64,000 nucleotides of DNA from Conus ventricosus (lineage: Eukaryota; Mollusca; Gastropoda; Neogastropoda; Conidae). Below are positions 34,209 to 43,847 of this stretch, one piece after another. The notes beneath the pieces were generated by a model, which saw only the letters and a program-made list of their open reading frames with translations, ran no database searches and was not told where the DNA came from. The DNA is taken from NCBI GenBank assembly GCA_018398815.1, contig CM031603.1, positions 3,554,646-3,618,645 on the forward strand, in the 5' to 3' direction. The position numbers and the translations under genes were made by a program. Every line of letters starts with the position of its first letter. Position 1 is the stretch's first letter.

Positions 34209-35336
34209 TAATTAATTAGGGACATGGTGAAGCCTCAGATGGACTGTCTGATAATTAAGTAGGGACATAGTGAAGCCTGAGATGGACTGTCTGATAATTA
34301 AGTAGGGACATAGTGAAGCCTCAGATGGACTGTGTGATGATTAGGGACATGGTAAAGCCTCAGATGGACTGTGTGATAATTAAGAAGGGACATGATGAAG
34401 CCTTGAAGGGACACTCTGATAATTAATTATGGACATGAAAAAGCCTCAGATGGACTGTCTGATAATTAAGTAGGGACATGGTGAAGCCTGAGATGGACTG
34501 AGTGTGTGATAATTAAGTAGGGACATGGTGAACCCCCAGATGGACTGTGTGATAATTAAGTAGGGACATGGTGAACCCCCAGATGGACTGTGTGATAACT
34601 AGGGACATGGTGAAGCCTCAGATGGACTGTGTGATAATTAAGTAGGGACATGGTGAAGCCTCAGATGGACTGTGTGATAATTAAGTAGGGACATGGTGGA
34701 GCCTCAGATGGACTGTGTGATAATTAAGTAGGGACATGGTGAAGCCTCAGATGGACTGTGTGATAATTAAGTAGGGACATGGTGAAGCCTGAGATGAACT
34801 GTCTGATAATTAAGTAGGGACCTGGTCAAGCCTCAGATGGACTGTGTGATAATTAATTAGGGACATGATAAAGCCTGAGATGGACTGTGTGATAATTAAG
34901 TAGGGACATGGTGAACCCCCAGATGGACTGTGTGATAATTAAGTAGGGACATGGTGAAGCCTCAGATGGACTGTGTGATAATTAAGTAGGGACACGGTGG
35001 AGCCTCAGATGGACTGTGTGATAATTAAGTAGGGACATGGTCAAGCCTCAGATGGACTGTGTGATAATTAAGTAGGGACATGAAGCCTCAGATGGACTGT
35101 GTGATAATTAAGTAGGGACATGGTGAAGCCTCAGATGGACTGTGTGATAATTAAGTAGGGACATGGTAAAGCCTCAGATGGACTGTGTGATAATTAAGTA
35201 GGGACATGGTCAAGCCTCAGATGGACTGTGTGATAATTAAGTAGGGACATGGTAAAGCCTCAGATGGACTGTGTGATAATTAAGTAGGGACATGGTCAAG
35301 CCTCAGATGGACTGTGTGATAATTAAGTAGGGACCT
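34207..35336. repeat. 43-bp minisatellite, about 26 copies
   Basis: Period 43 (35,103 to 35,146). Units are GATAATTAAGTAGGGACATG followed by GTGAAGCCTCAGATGGACTG. Variants include a CCCC-for-GCCT type and units lacking AAGTA. It ends 140 bases before a candidate exon. Confidence 0.96.
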
Positions 35337-35476
35337 GTGCTGTGCACAGAGCTCTCGACTTGTGTGAAACTAAATGATGACCACTGCTGTACCAACCACT
35401 TGCGGCCACCAGCAACAGAATGCTACCTTCAAAGGCCTGGCTATGTGTTCACCTGTGTGCATGTGTTTTTTGGCAG

Positions 35477-35881
35477 GGAAAGTCCTGCTGACCCTGTGAG
35501 ATAAGGCGGTGACTGATGGACTGTGTCAGCTGAGGAGCCAGCAAGACCAAGTGAGAGACCAGTGTGACATTGCTGCACCATCACGCCATGGCCAGTCGCC
35601 CATCAGAGCAGAATGCCGATGAGGGGGGTGACAGGGTGACTCCACAGCAAGCTTCATCTTCCACAGCTGCAGATCAGAATGCCGGTGAGGGGGGTGACAG
35701 GGTGACGTCACAGCAAGGTTCATCTTCCACAGCTGCAGATCAGAATGCCGGTGACAGGGTGACATCACAGCAAGGTTCATCTTCCACAGCTGCAGATCAG
35801 AGTGCCGGTGAGGGGGGTGACAAGGTGACGTCACAGCAAGGTTCAGCTTCCACAGGTGGCGCAGAGGGCAGCAGTTCGAAG
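35477..35881 (+). CDS. candidate 5' coding exon of an unidentified host gene
   Basis: A good acceptor (GTGTTTTTTGGCAG, ending 35,476) precedes this stretch and a donor (AAG then GTAACA) follows 35,881. The first ATG is at 35,588 and opens a frame of 98 codons up to the donor, in phase 0. The protein starts MASRPSEQNADEGG and is built on an imperfect 22-residue repeat of the type DQNAGEGGDRVTSQQ then GSSSTAA, so it is low-complexity and probably disordered. The repeat DNA carries TGACGTCA or TGACATCA in most copies. No known domain was recognised. Phase and frame match the exon at 63,855, which suggests one gene with a 28-kb intron full of transposons, but no transcript evidence is available. 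Alternatively it is a chance frame in a minisatellite. Confidence 0.5.
35588..35868. repeat. 66-bp coding minisatellite, 4 imperfect copies
   Basis: The unit is a multiple of three and includes CAGCAAGGTTCATCTTCCAC. One copy lacks a 12-base GAGGGGGGTGAC-like block, keeping frame. Confidence 0.85.
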
Positions 35882-36692
35882 GTAACAGACATACAGAAAC
35901 TTTTTCATTTTTGTTTGTTTGTTTTCATGAAACCTTCTTCATAAAAGAATGTAGTTTGCTTTTTAAAGGACAGTTGTTTTTTATTCTAGAAATTCGGCAC
36001 ATCATTTAGCAAAAAAACGTTCAGTTGATTTGCATGGCATGGACTATGGAGGGATTGTTTTGAAATATGTTTTACTTTGTTGTACAAAGATGTATACTGT
36101 AGTGGGGGTTCTATGTCGTAGAATTAACCAGAATTGTGCACTTCATGCAACAAGCACAATACTTTGGTATATTGTTCTTTACAATGTTATAATTGGTTTC
36201 AGATTTGAAGCCACTTCAAAATCTTTTTTTTATTTGAGAAATAAATAAAAAAGATGAGCCAAATTTGCAGACGATTTCCAGCGCGAGGTGCCCGCAGTGA
36301 ATATTATCAAGCAAAATGAATGTAAGCTAAAATTATTTTCTAATGATAACATGTTGGATAATGATATATTGTGTATGAAAATATATGTTAATCCAAAAAT
36401 TTGCTGGCCCTATTTTGTTTCCTTAATTTTTTATGACTTTGTAGACCCGCAGCGGGAAAATCAAAATGGCCGCTTCCGATCGCGTGTTCGTAATTTGCCA
36501 GTGAAAACTTCGTCTTTCGAGGTGAATTATGGATTTACAGCTCTTCAGATAGTCTTGAAATATCATTCTATCATTTTAGTTGTTTTCTGAAGCGTACTAA
36601 TACCATCCTTTACCTTACTCTTTAAATAAGTTGCCTATTGTGTGTGTGTTTACAGTGTTTTCCCTACACTTTGGAGAAGTTCGTTTTATATA
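35882..36692. other. AT-rich, no gene recognised
   Basis: Intron-like composition. A short segment near 36,445-36,520 is GC-richer, with several CpG, but has no identifiable product. Confidence 0.5.
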
Positions 36693-38894
36693 CAGTGGAG
36701 TCCATCTATATGTCGGCATGCATATATGTCGGCGTCCGCTTATATGTCGGGAGACCCCCTTGGACGGAATCCGTCCCTTCTTTGTATGACTAAAAACTCG
36801 GGACGCTATATGTCGGGTCTGATGGCGGCAAGCACGCTTATGTGGCGGGTCAGCTGAGATCAAGTGGCAACTTTGACAACTAAGCAACCCGCCACAGTGA
36901 GTGCAGCAACGCCGCGGGAGGGTGAGACAAGTGTTCACAGGATAGACTCCTTCACTCTCACAAGTGTGAGACAGTCATTCCTTGCTCAAACGCTGCCAAC
37001 ATGGCCACACCAAAGAAAAGGATCAACCTCTCTGTAGCTGACAAGTTGAAAATGCTTGACAGAATAAAGGCCGGAGAACCGAGACAAAAACTTGTTGCAG
37101 AGATGGGGATTTCGATGAGAACACTCGAGAGGATCGTAGCAAATGAAGCAGAAATTCGTGACACCGCTGCCGCCATCCCAGACAAGTCGCGAAAACGTAA
37201 ACGAACCGGCAAAAACGAGGATGTTGAGTCGGCCCTTGGCTCGTGGTTTTCGGCAGTTAGAAACAAAAAACAGACTGTCACAGGCCCTATGCTAATGGAG
37301 AAATCTAAAGATTTTGCAGAGCGCTTGGGCTCAGACTTTACCCCAAGCACTGGCTGGTTGGCTAGATGGAAGAACCGGATGGGCATAAAGTTTAAGCGGG
37401 CTCACGGAGAAAAAAGCTCTTCTGATAAAGCAGCTGCAGAAAACTGGTTGATGCACAAGCTTCCCCAACTCTTGGAAGAATTTCCAGAGACTGACATTTT
37501 TAATGCAGATGAGACCGGTCTTTTTTATAGAGTGACACCAGATTCCAGTCTCTGCTTTGCAACAGAGCAGCTGTCTGGGTCAAAGAAGGCACTGGACAGA
37601 ATCACTGTTCTGGTTTGTGCAAACATGTCAGGCACAGAAAAGAAGAAGCTCTTAGTGATAGGAAAGAGCAAGAACCCCAGATGTTTCAAGGGGGTTGACG
37701 TTGGAAAACTTCCTGTGACTTACACGTCGAACACAAAAGCGTGGATGACTCGCGTCATCTTCACGGAATGGATCTCACAATGGGACCGAGAGCTGAGAGG
37801 GGCTGGGCGCAGAATTCTGCTCTTAGTGGACAATTGTTCCGCCCACCCTGCTCTTGACACGCTGACCAACATCCACCTTGAATTTCTCCCTCCGAACACC
37901 ACTTCCATGATCCAGCCCATGGACCAGGGGGTCATAAGAAACTTGAAGGTGAACTACAGGAAGCAACTCATCAGTCTCACTCTCTCTCACATCGAGGAAG
38001 GCTTGCTTCTCCCAACTGCCACAGCGACAGACGTCAGTTCAAAGGTCAACGTCTTTGACGCAATACAGTTCGTTTCCAAGAGTTGGCGACTGGTGCAGCC
38101 TGCCACCATCAGCAACTGCTTCAGGAAGGCTGGGTTTCAAAAGACCAGTGAAGCCACAGACACAGCAGAGACAGAGACAGACGAGACAGAAGAAGAAGAA
38201 GCTGAAGCTTTTCTTGCCATGCAGGAGGAAGCAGACACGGTATGCAGAGGTGGCGAAGTGACGGAAGAAGAGATTGTTGAGGCAGTGCAAGAGAAGAAAA
38301 GGCAGAGGTTGGATGGAGGAGAGTGTGCGGTGGATGAAGAGGAAGGACAAGAAGAAGAAGAGGAGGAGGATGACCGACATGTGTCCGCTGCCGACGCAAA
38401 AAAAGCACTAGCTACCCTTTGTCGATTTGCCACTGCTAGCGGTTTCACCCCAGAAACACTACAGAAACTTGATGATGTTAGCGCTGCAATTCATAAAGCA
38501 GTACTCGCTTCAATGGTGCAGCCAGACATCACCCGCTTCTTTCACTCTCAGCCCACCTGTTCCACCTCACGTTGATCTTGAATTTTGGTTTCCCATCATT
38601 TTTCTTTCTTTGTCCTGTTAGTTTTGTCTCTGATTGACATGTGATCTTCAGTCTTCTGTCATTCATGTTGTTGTTTTTCTCTTCTAAGTCATTTGCTGTG
38701 CACTGGTATGTTTTTCTCTTCTAAGTCATTTGCTGTGCACTGGTATGGGTTCGCGAGTTATGACGGAGTTGCTTCCCTTGACCCTGACCCCCCCCCCCCC
38801 CCCCCCCCCCCCCGACTTCACGTATATGTCGGGTCCGCTTATATGTCGGGTCAAATGGCTGGACAAACACCCGTCATATATCCAGACTCCACTG
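36693..38894 (+). mobile_element. complete pogo/Tigger DNA transposon, 2,202 bp
   Basis: Bounded by TA target duplications (36,691-36,692 and 38,895-38,896) and imperfect 24-bp inverted ends, both starting CAGTGGAGTC and sharing TATATG and CGG further in. Subterminal TATATGTCGG words occur four times on the left and twice on the right, with TCCGCTTATATGTCGGG in direct orientation at both ends. It contains one uninterrupted transposase gene and a poly-C tract (about 38,790-38,812). All parts needed for mobility appear present. Confidence 0.92.
37001..38575 (+). CDS. Tigger/pogo-family transposase, 524 aa, apparently intact
   Basis: Catalyses cut-and-paste transposition at TA sites. The N-terminus is a CENP-B/psq-type helix-turn-helix (residues about 5-50, INLSVADKLKMLDRI and MGISMRTLERIV), followed by a basic stretch (SRKRKRTGK, 63-71) that may act as nuclear localisation signal. 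A second DNA-binding region (about 75-140) includes GWLARWKNR. The catalytic triad is visible as NADETGLF (Asp170), LLVDNCSAHP (Asp277) and IQPMDQGVI (Asp308), the pogo DDD arrangement. The C-terminal part is acidic (EEEE/DEEE runs about 405-460) and ends with QPDITRFF (507-514), a match to the PCNA-binding PIP box known in pogo transposase. The ATG has a favourable context (AACATGG) and the frame has no break over 524 codons. Related host genes (TIGD, JRK) exist, but intact terminal repeats here point to a mobile copy. Confidence 0.92.
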   Translation: MATPKKRINLSVADKLKMLDRIKAGEPRQKLVAEMGISMRTLERIVANEAEIRDTAAAIPDKSRKRKRTGKNEDVESALGSWFSAVRNKKQTVTGPMLMEKSKDFAERLGSDFTPSTGWLARWKNRMGIKFKRAHGEKSSSDKAAAENWLMHKLPQLLEEFPETDIFNADETGLFYRVTPDSSLCFATEQLSGSKKALDRITVLVCANMSGTEKKKLLVIGKSKNPRCFKGVDVGKLPVTYTSNTKAWMTRVIFTEWISQWDRELRGAGRRILLLVDNCSAHPALDTLTNIHLEFLPPNTTSMIQPMDQGVIRNLKVNYRKQLISLTLSHIEEGLLLPTATATDVSSKVNVFDAIQFVSKSWRLVQPATISNCFRKAGFQKTSEATDTAETETDETEEEEAEAFLAMQEEADTVCRGGEVTEEEIVEAVQEKKRQRLDGGECAVDEEEGQEEEEEEDDRHVSAADAKKALATLCRFATASGFTPETLQKLDDVSAAIHKAVLASMVQPDITRFFHSQPTCSTSR

Positions 38895-38939
38895 TATAAT
38901 GTTCTTCTTCCTAAAAGACTGGTTCACTCAAAAATGAGT

Positions 38940-39342
38940 AGGTCACCAGCGCGCATATATATATATATTGACAACGCGCGCGAGTGCGTGTGTACGTGTG
39001 CGTGCCTGCGCGCACACGTGTGTGTGTGTGTAATGGGGGAAAAGGACAATTCAGTGTCCAGTCCCATTTCACCTCGAGGAAAAAGAGAGGCAGATAGAGG
39101 AAAAAGATGAACAGAAGCAGAGATAGAGAAAAAGAGAGAGTGGCAGATGAGTCTTATGTTTGGAAGGGGGCGCTTGAGAGTGTGTAAAAGAAAGTGAAAG
39201 AGTGGTAGATGAGGAAGTCTTATTCTTGGAAGGGGGCACTTGAGGGTGTGTATGAGGGGGAAAAATATATATAGATAGATAAATGCATATAGATTGTTCA
39301 CATGTGTATGTGTCTATGATATGCATACCTGGATGGTGGGGA
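38940..39342. other. short microsatellites and an 83-bp two-copy repeat; no gene
   Basis: TA and GT/CG tracts to 39,030, then a purine-rich stretch in which GTGGCAGATGAG...TTGGAAGGGGGCGCTTGAG occurs twice (about 39,140 and 39,210). Confidence 0.6.
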
Positions 39343-39357
39343 TGTGTTTGGGGTATA

Positions 39358-39413
39358 AGATAAGATAATGTTGCTTATAGCCCAGCCGACCGCAAAAGGC
39401 CATATCAGGGCTG
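39358..39413 (-). mobile_element. 56-bp LINE 3'-end insertion with 15-bp TSD
   Basis: Flanked by TGTGTTTGGGGTATA at 39,343-39,357 and 39,414-39,428. The insert equals the last 56 bases of the minus-strand LINE at 59,552 (GGGCTATAAGCAACATTATC then TTATCT repeats, read on the minus strand). It is an extremely 5'-truncated retrotransposition product. Confidence 0.85.
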
Positions 39414-39428
39414 TGTGTTTGGGGTATA

Positions 39429-39443
39429 TGTATATATATATAT

Positions 39444-39490
<47 letters not shown>
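39429..39490. repeat. (TA)n microsatellite
   Basis: TA dinucleotides with two phase breaks. Confidence 0.96.
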
Positions 39491-39491
<1 letters not shown>

Positions 39492-39839
39492 CAGTGATCT
39501 TTTTAAATGTCCGTGCCTTGCGCCATTGGTGCATAAATTTAAAAAATGACCCATAAAAGTCTTAAGCTGTGCACCGATCGGCGCATCGTTATAAAGTTTC
39601 GACACAGAGTGCTGTGCGCTCACAGTCTGTAGACTCCCCAACAAATTTGTCTGCTACCCAGCGACAGCTAATGTGATGTAAAATGTCATTGGATGAGACT
39701 ACAATCAGGCGGTCTGGTCTGCCCAATCAGAAGCAATCTTTCGTCTACCCCAGAGCCTCGTTTTGGAGCGCTTTTCACACACGAAAAGTTGTGTGCGCGT
39801 CGCGTTTTTCTGTCTGAAGAAGAAAACACCATGCCTCCT

Positions 39840-39899
<60 letters not shown>

Positions 39900-39996
39900 T
39901 GTGTGTGTTTTAGAATGACCCATAAAATTTGGAAATGGCCGATAGAAGTTGGTCACAGTGGGCCATTTGAGCCATAGATTTTCAACAAAATGATCA

Positions 39997-40000
<4 letters not shown>
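39491..40000. other. possible small inverted-end element; (GT)n at 39,846-39,909
   Basis: CAGTGATC near 39,493 and its complement GATCACTG near 39,991 could be short inverted ends, both next to TA tracts. AATGACCCATAAAA occurs in direct orientation on both sides. Too little is conserved to call a transposon family. Confidence 0.3.

Positions 40001-40026
<26 letters not shown>
40001..40026. repeat. (TA)n tract flanking the ribozyme array
   Basis: TA dinucleotides end where the first 634-bp unit begins. A similar TA tract follows the array at 42,113. Confidence 0.9.
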
Positions 40027-40027
<1 letters not shown>

Positions 40028-40256
40028 TGAATTATAAACAAAGCTTGCTCTTATGTCTTAGATTGAAGAAATAGGGGGAGATAAGCATTCATATCTGCAG
40101 TGGTAGATGTTCTGCCTAACTAACAGTATGTGCTTGAGTGGGTGAATGGGGAAAAAATCAAATAAATGCTTCTCACAATGAACCTTCAGCAAGCTTATAG
40201 TCTCCAAGGGGGAGACACCCTCCAATAGGGGGGAAACTCACTAACATATAACTCCT

Positions 40257-40303
40257 GGTCATATACCGATATTTCGAAACTTGGTGGTTTCTCCTCAGTG
40301 ACC
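40257..40303 (-). ncRNA. type I hammerhead ribozyme, copy 1
   Basis: Minus strand 5' to 3': stem I GGTCA, core CTGAGGA, stem II GAAAC-CACCAA-GTTTC, then GAA, stem III ATA-TCGG-TAT, cleavage base A, and stem I partner TGACC. All three stems pair perfectly and the invariant core (CUGANGA, GAAA, UH) is complete. Cleavage would fall between the complements of 40,262 and 40,261. Sequence evidence for the fold is strong; activity is untested. Confidence 0.88.
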
Positions 40304-40892
40304 GCGGAAAGTGGTAATTTGACTCCTCTGCCTTTTCAGTTTTAAGAAGAATACAATCCCAGAAAAGGCTGGTAATGCAATACCGTAGTATGTTTGTTGA
40401 GTTTTCAAAAAACCAACCAAAGGAGCCACCTAAGAAGCAAGAGAAAATCATGAAAGAGCAAAACAAGCTACATTTTCTTGTGAAAAGTAGAAAAATAAAA
40501 AAGATATCCTCTTAAGACACAAGTGCTGAGGGTCAGTTCTTGGAATGAATCCCGCAAGGGACTAAAAAATACAACAAACTAATAAATTCCAAGGATAAGT
40601 ACCGCACACCGTTCCAGCAACTTACAGAGCAGCTTGGTGTTGCAATGACTGCAAAAAATATTGAATTATAAACAAAGCTTGCTCTTATGTCTTAGATTGA
40701 AGAAATAGGGGGAGATAAGCATTCATATCTGCAGTGGTAGATGATTCTGCCTAACTAACAGTATGTGCTTGAGTGGGTGAATGGGGAAAAAATCAAATAA
40801 ATGCTTCTCACAATGAACCTTCAGCAAGCTTATAGTCTCCAAGGGGGAGACACCCTCCAATAGGGAGGGAAACTCACTAACATATAACTCCT

Positions 40893-40939
40893 GGTCATAT
40901 ACCGATATTTCGAAACTTGGTGGTTTCTCCTCAGTGACC
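40893..40939 (-). ncRNA. type I hammerhead ribozyme, copy 2
   Basis: Identical to copy 1 over the 47-nt motif. Its cleavage site lies exactly 636 bases from that of copy 1, so one transcript across both would release a 636-nt RNA. Confidence 0.88.
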
Positions 40940-41112
40940 GCGGAAAGTGGTAATTTGACTCCTCTGCCTTTTCAGTTTTAAGAAGAATACAATCCCAGAA
41001 AAGGCTGGTATGCAATACCGTAGTATGTTTGTTGAGTTTCATACCAGCCTTTTCTGGGATTGTATTCTTCTTAAAACTGAAAAGGCAGAGGAGTCAAATT
41101 ACCACTTTCCGC

Positions 41113-41158
41113 GTCACTGAGGAGAAACCACCAAGTTTCGAAATATCGGTATATGACC
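41113..41158 (+). ncRNA. type I hammerhead ribozyme, copy 3 (one-base deletion in stem I)
   Basis: Same motif on the + strand, but stem I reads GTCA instead of GGTCA, leaving four base pairs. The core is intact, so it could still fold. Confidence 0.8.
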
Positions 41159-41745
41159 AGGAGTTATATGTTAGTGAGTTTCCCTCCCTATTGGAGGGTG
41201 TCTCCCCCTTGGAGACTATAAGCTTGCTGAAGGTTCATTGTGAGAAGCATTTATTTGATTTTTTCCCCATTCACCCACTCAAGCACATACTGTTAGTTAG
41301 GCAGAATCATCTACACTGCAGATATGAATGCTTATCTCCCCTATTTCTTCAATCTAAGACATAAGAGCAAGCTTTGTTTATAATTCAATATTTTTTGCAG
41401 TCATTGCAACACCAAGCTGCTCTGTAAGTTGCTGGAACGGTGTGCGGTACTTATCCTTGGAATTTATTAGTTTGTTGTATTTTTTAGTCCCTTGCGGGAT
41501 TCTTTCCCAAGAACTGACCCTCAGCACTTGTGTCTTAAGAGGATATCTTTTTATATTTTCTACTTTTCACAAGAAAATGTAGCTTGTTTTGCTCTTTCAT
41601 GATTTTCTCTTGCTTCTTAGGTGGCTCCTTTGGTTGGTTTTTTGAAAACTCAACAAACATACTACGGTATTGCATACCAGCCTTTTCTGGGATTGTATTC
41701 TTCTTAAAACTGAAAAGGCAGAGGAGTCAAATTACCACTTTCCGC

Positions 41746-41793
41746 GGTCACTGAGGAGAAACCACCAAGTTTCGAAATATCGGTAAAATGACC
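41746..41793 (+). ncRNA. hammerhead ribozyme, copy 4 (altered stem III)
   Basis: Stem I and stem II are perfect, but the loop side of stem III reads TCGGTAAAATGACC instead of TCGGTATATGACC. This disrupts the ATA/TAT pairing next to the cleavage site, so the copy is probably weak or inactive. Confidence 0.7.
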
Positions 41794-42112
41794 AGGAGTT
41801 ATATGTTAGTGAGTTTCCCTCCTATTGGAGGGTGTCTCCCCCTTGGAGACTATAAGCTTGCTGAAGGTTCATTGTGAGAAGCATTTAATTGATTTTTTCC
41901 CCATTCACCCACTCAAGCACATACTGTTAGTTAGGCAGAATCATCTACCACTGCAGATATGAATGCTTATCTCCCCCTATTTCTTCAATCTAAGACATAA
42001 GAGCAAGCTTTGTTTATAATTCAATTTTTTTTGCAGTCATTGCAACACCAAGCTGCTCTGTAAGTTGCGGAACGGTGTGCGGTACTTATCCTTGGAATTT
42101 ATTAGTTTGTTG

Positions 42113-42129
42113 TATATATATATATATAT

Positions 42130-42168
<39 letters not shown>

Positions 42169-42170
42169 TA
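42113..42170. repeat. (TA)n microsatellite
   Basis: TA tract at the right edge of the ribozyme array. Confidence 0.95.
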
Positions 42171-42349
42171 TGCTCTACATGTGATTTTATAGATATGCTA
42201 TGTACATGGGGTGTGCATAAGAATAATGTGGATGGGGAAATTAGGGGAGGGGTTATAGAGAGAAAGGGGTGGAGGAGAGGTCGTGGAAAGGAAAAGAGCT
42301 GGAATGATTCAACTAATCCATCAATCATCAATCATTTTCCTTTTTCCAC
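42171..42349. other. no feature recognised; purine-rich stretch
   Basis: GGGGAGG/GAAAGG-rich sequence without a recognisable gene. Confidence 0.4.
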
Positions 42350-43010
42350 CCCAGCCGGCATTATCACACCAATCCAACCACATTATCTCACTTACGACAA
42401 TGATCATCATCCTGTAGTGCTGTAGATCTCACTTATGATAGTGATCATCATCCATCAGTCATAGATCAATTCCTCCGTATTCCCCCAACTGGCATTAACA
42501 TACTAAGGCCAGCACACTATTCCACTTTGTAAATGACCATCATCCCACACTAATGTGAATCACACTCACACCATGACAATAATCATCATCCATCAAACAT
42601 TGTTTGTAAACCTCCTTCATTCCCCCAACCGGCATTATTACACCAATGCCACAACACTATCCAACTTATATAACAATGATCATCATCCTACAGTACTGTT
42701 GATCCCGAATGATACATGATCATCACCCATCAGTCATCGACCCCACCCCCACCCCCACACCCATCCACCTTCTTCCTGAACTGGCAGTATTATACCACAT
42801 TATTTCCCTTATCACAATGACCATCATCCTACAGTATCTCACTTATGACAATGGTCATCACCCACCAGTCATTGATATCTTCCTTTATTCCCCAACTGGC
42901 ACTATTGTACCAATGCTACATTATTCCACCTACATGACAATGACCCTCACCCTATAGTACTACTGATTCCAAATGTTCACCATCCATCAGTTACTGGAAA
43001 TCCAGTGATC
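42350..43010. repeat. degenerate repeats of the GATCATCATCC / CCAACTGGCATTA family
   Basis: Diverged units of roughly 130-150 bp with words CAATGATCATCATCC, CATCAGTCATTGAT and CAACTGGCATTATTACACC. Same family as 4,160-4,400. Confidence 0.75.
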
Positions 43011-43019
43011 ACCTTCATA

Positions 43020-43415
43020 CTGCAGTATATATGGCAATGAGGAAGCTGACCATTTGGCAAAGGAAGGAGAACAGCAGCCCCAACTAGAACAGGAAGTTTC
43101 CTTTGAAAAAAATCAAAAGTATTATCAAGGAACCAAAAACCAAAAAGGCAGATGGGTTGAGCAGCACCCTACTTCAACAAGAGGGATGGACACTACCAGA
43201 TGCCCAGATAAGACCTTGTGAGACTGAGGGGCAGGGCACTCCAGACTGAGACATCACATGTCCACTATATTCCACAATGGCAGTCTTCAAATCATCCATG
43301 CAGTACAGCCCAACACACCTGCCAACACACCAATGAAGGAAAGCCCTATTGACCACTGGAGGGCCTTCGCCATACAGCAGCCTTCGCCAATACCTCCAGG
43401 ATTCCTACCTAAGTG
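43020..43415 (+). pseudogene. second copy of the RNase H LINE 3' remnant, unexpanded
   Basis: Aligns with 2,530-4,138 by eye, starting at TATATGGCAATGAGGAAGC (YGNEEADHLAKEG in frame) and ending in the GPLEGL-like block. The segment that forms the 42/82-bp array at the other locus occurs here once (CTTCAACAAGAGGGATG through CAGGGCACTCCAGAC), so this copy shows the pre-expansion arrangement. Confidence 0.8.
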
Positions 43416-43586
43416 AACAAGGAAGAAGACCATCGTACTGTACTGTTGATCTCTAATGATTATCACCCATCAGTCATTGACCCCCCCTCCCCCAAGAATG
43501 ATATTATCCTGTAGCACTGTTGTTATCAAATGGTCATCACCTAATAAGCTTTATTATCATTATTCATATATTTATTCAAAACCCCC

Positions 43587-43587
<1 letters not shown>

Positions 43588-43678
<91 letters not shown>

Positions 43679-43682
43679 GTGT
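43588..43682. repeat. (GT)n microsatellite
   Basis: About 95 bases of GT at the same position relative to the LINE remnant as the GT tract at 4,401-4,580. Confidence 0.96.
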
Positions 43683-43752
43683 GCATGCATATGGATGTGG
43701 ATAAGTGTTTGTACATAATAATAATATATACACAATGTATACACACATATTA

Positions 43753-43775
<23 letters not shown>

Positions 43776-43823
<48 letters not shown>
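43776..43823. repeat. (TA)n microsatellite
   Basis: TA dinucleotides after a short GT run. Confidence 0.95.
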
Positions 43824-43824
<1 letters not shown>

Positions 43825-43847
43825 ATATGATGTATGTGTGTGTGTGT

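Larger units (their letters stand above)
40027..42115. mobile_element. hammerhead-bearing retrozyme-like tandem array with orientation switch
   Basis: A 634-636-bp unit (boundary word TTGAATTATA at 40,027 and 40,661; its complement at 41,379-41,388 and 42,015-42,024) is arranged as one complete and one partial copy in one orientation (40,027-41,039). One partial, one complete and a short partial copy then follow in the opposite orientation (41,040-42,115). The arms are nearly identical over about 985 bases around a 27-base centre (41,013-41,039). No protein frame of note exists. Each complete unit carries one hammerhead motif, and both sides abut TA microsatellite. Tandem units of this size with one type I hammerhead each match retrozymes, small non-autonomous retroelements that spread through circular RNA; the assignment is inference. 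Confidence 0.8.

Noticed and set aside
37001..38575. Domesticated TIGD/JRK-type host gene
   Set aside because: Terminal repeats and TA duplications are still present, so it is read as a transposon copy; conservation at the same locus in other species would overturn this.
39491..40000. Tc1/mariner-type MITE with CAGTGATC ends
   Set aside because: Only eight bases match between the ends, and the left end is not directly next to a TA duplication; kept as a low-confidence possibility.
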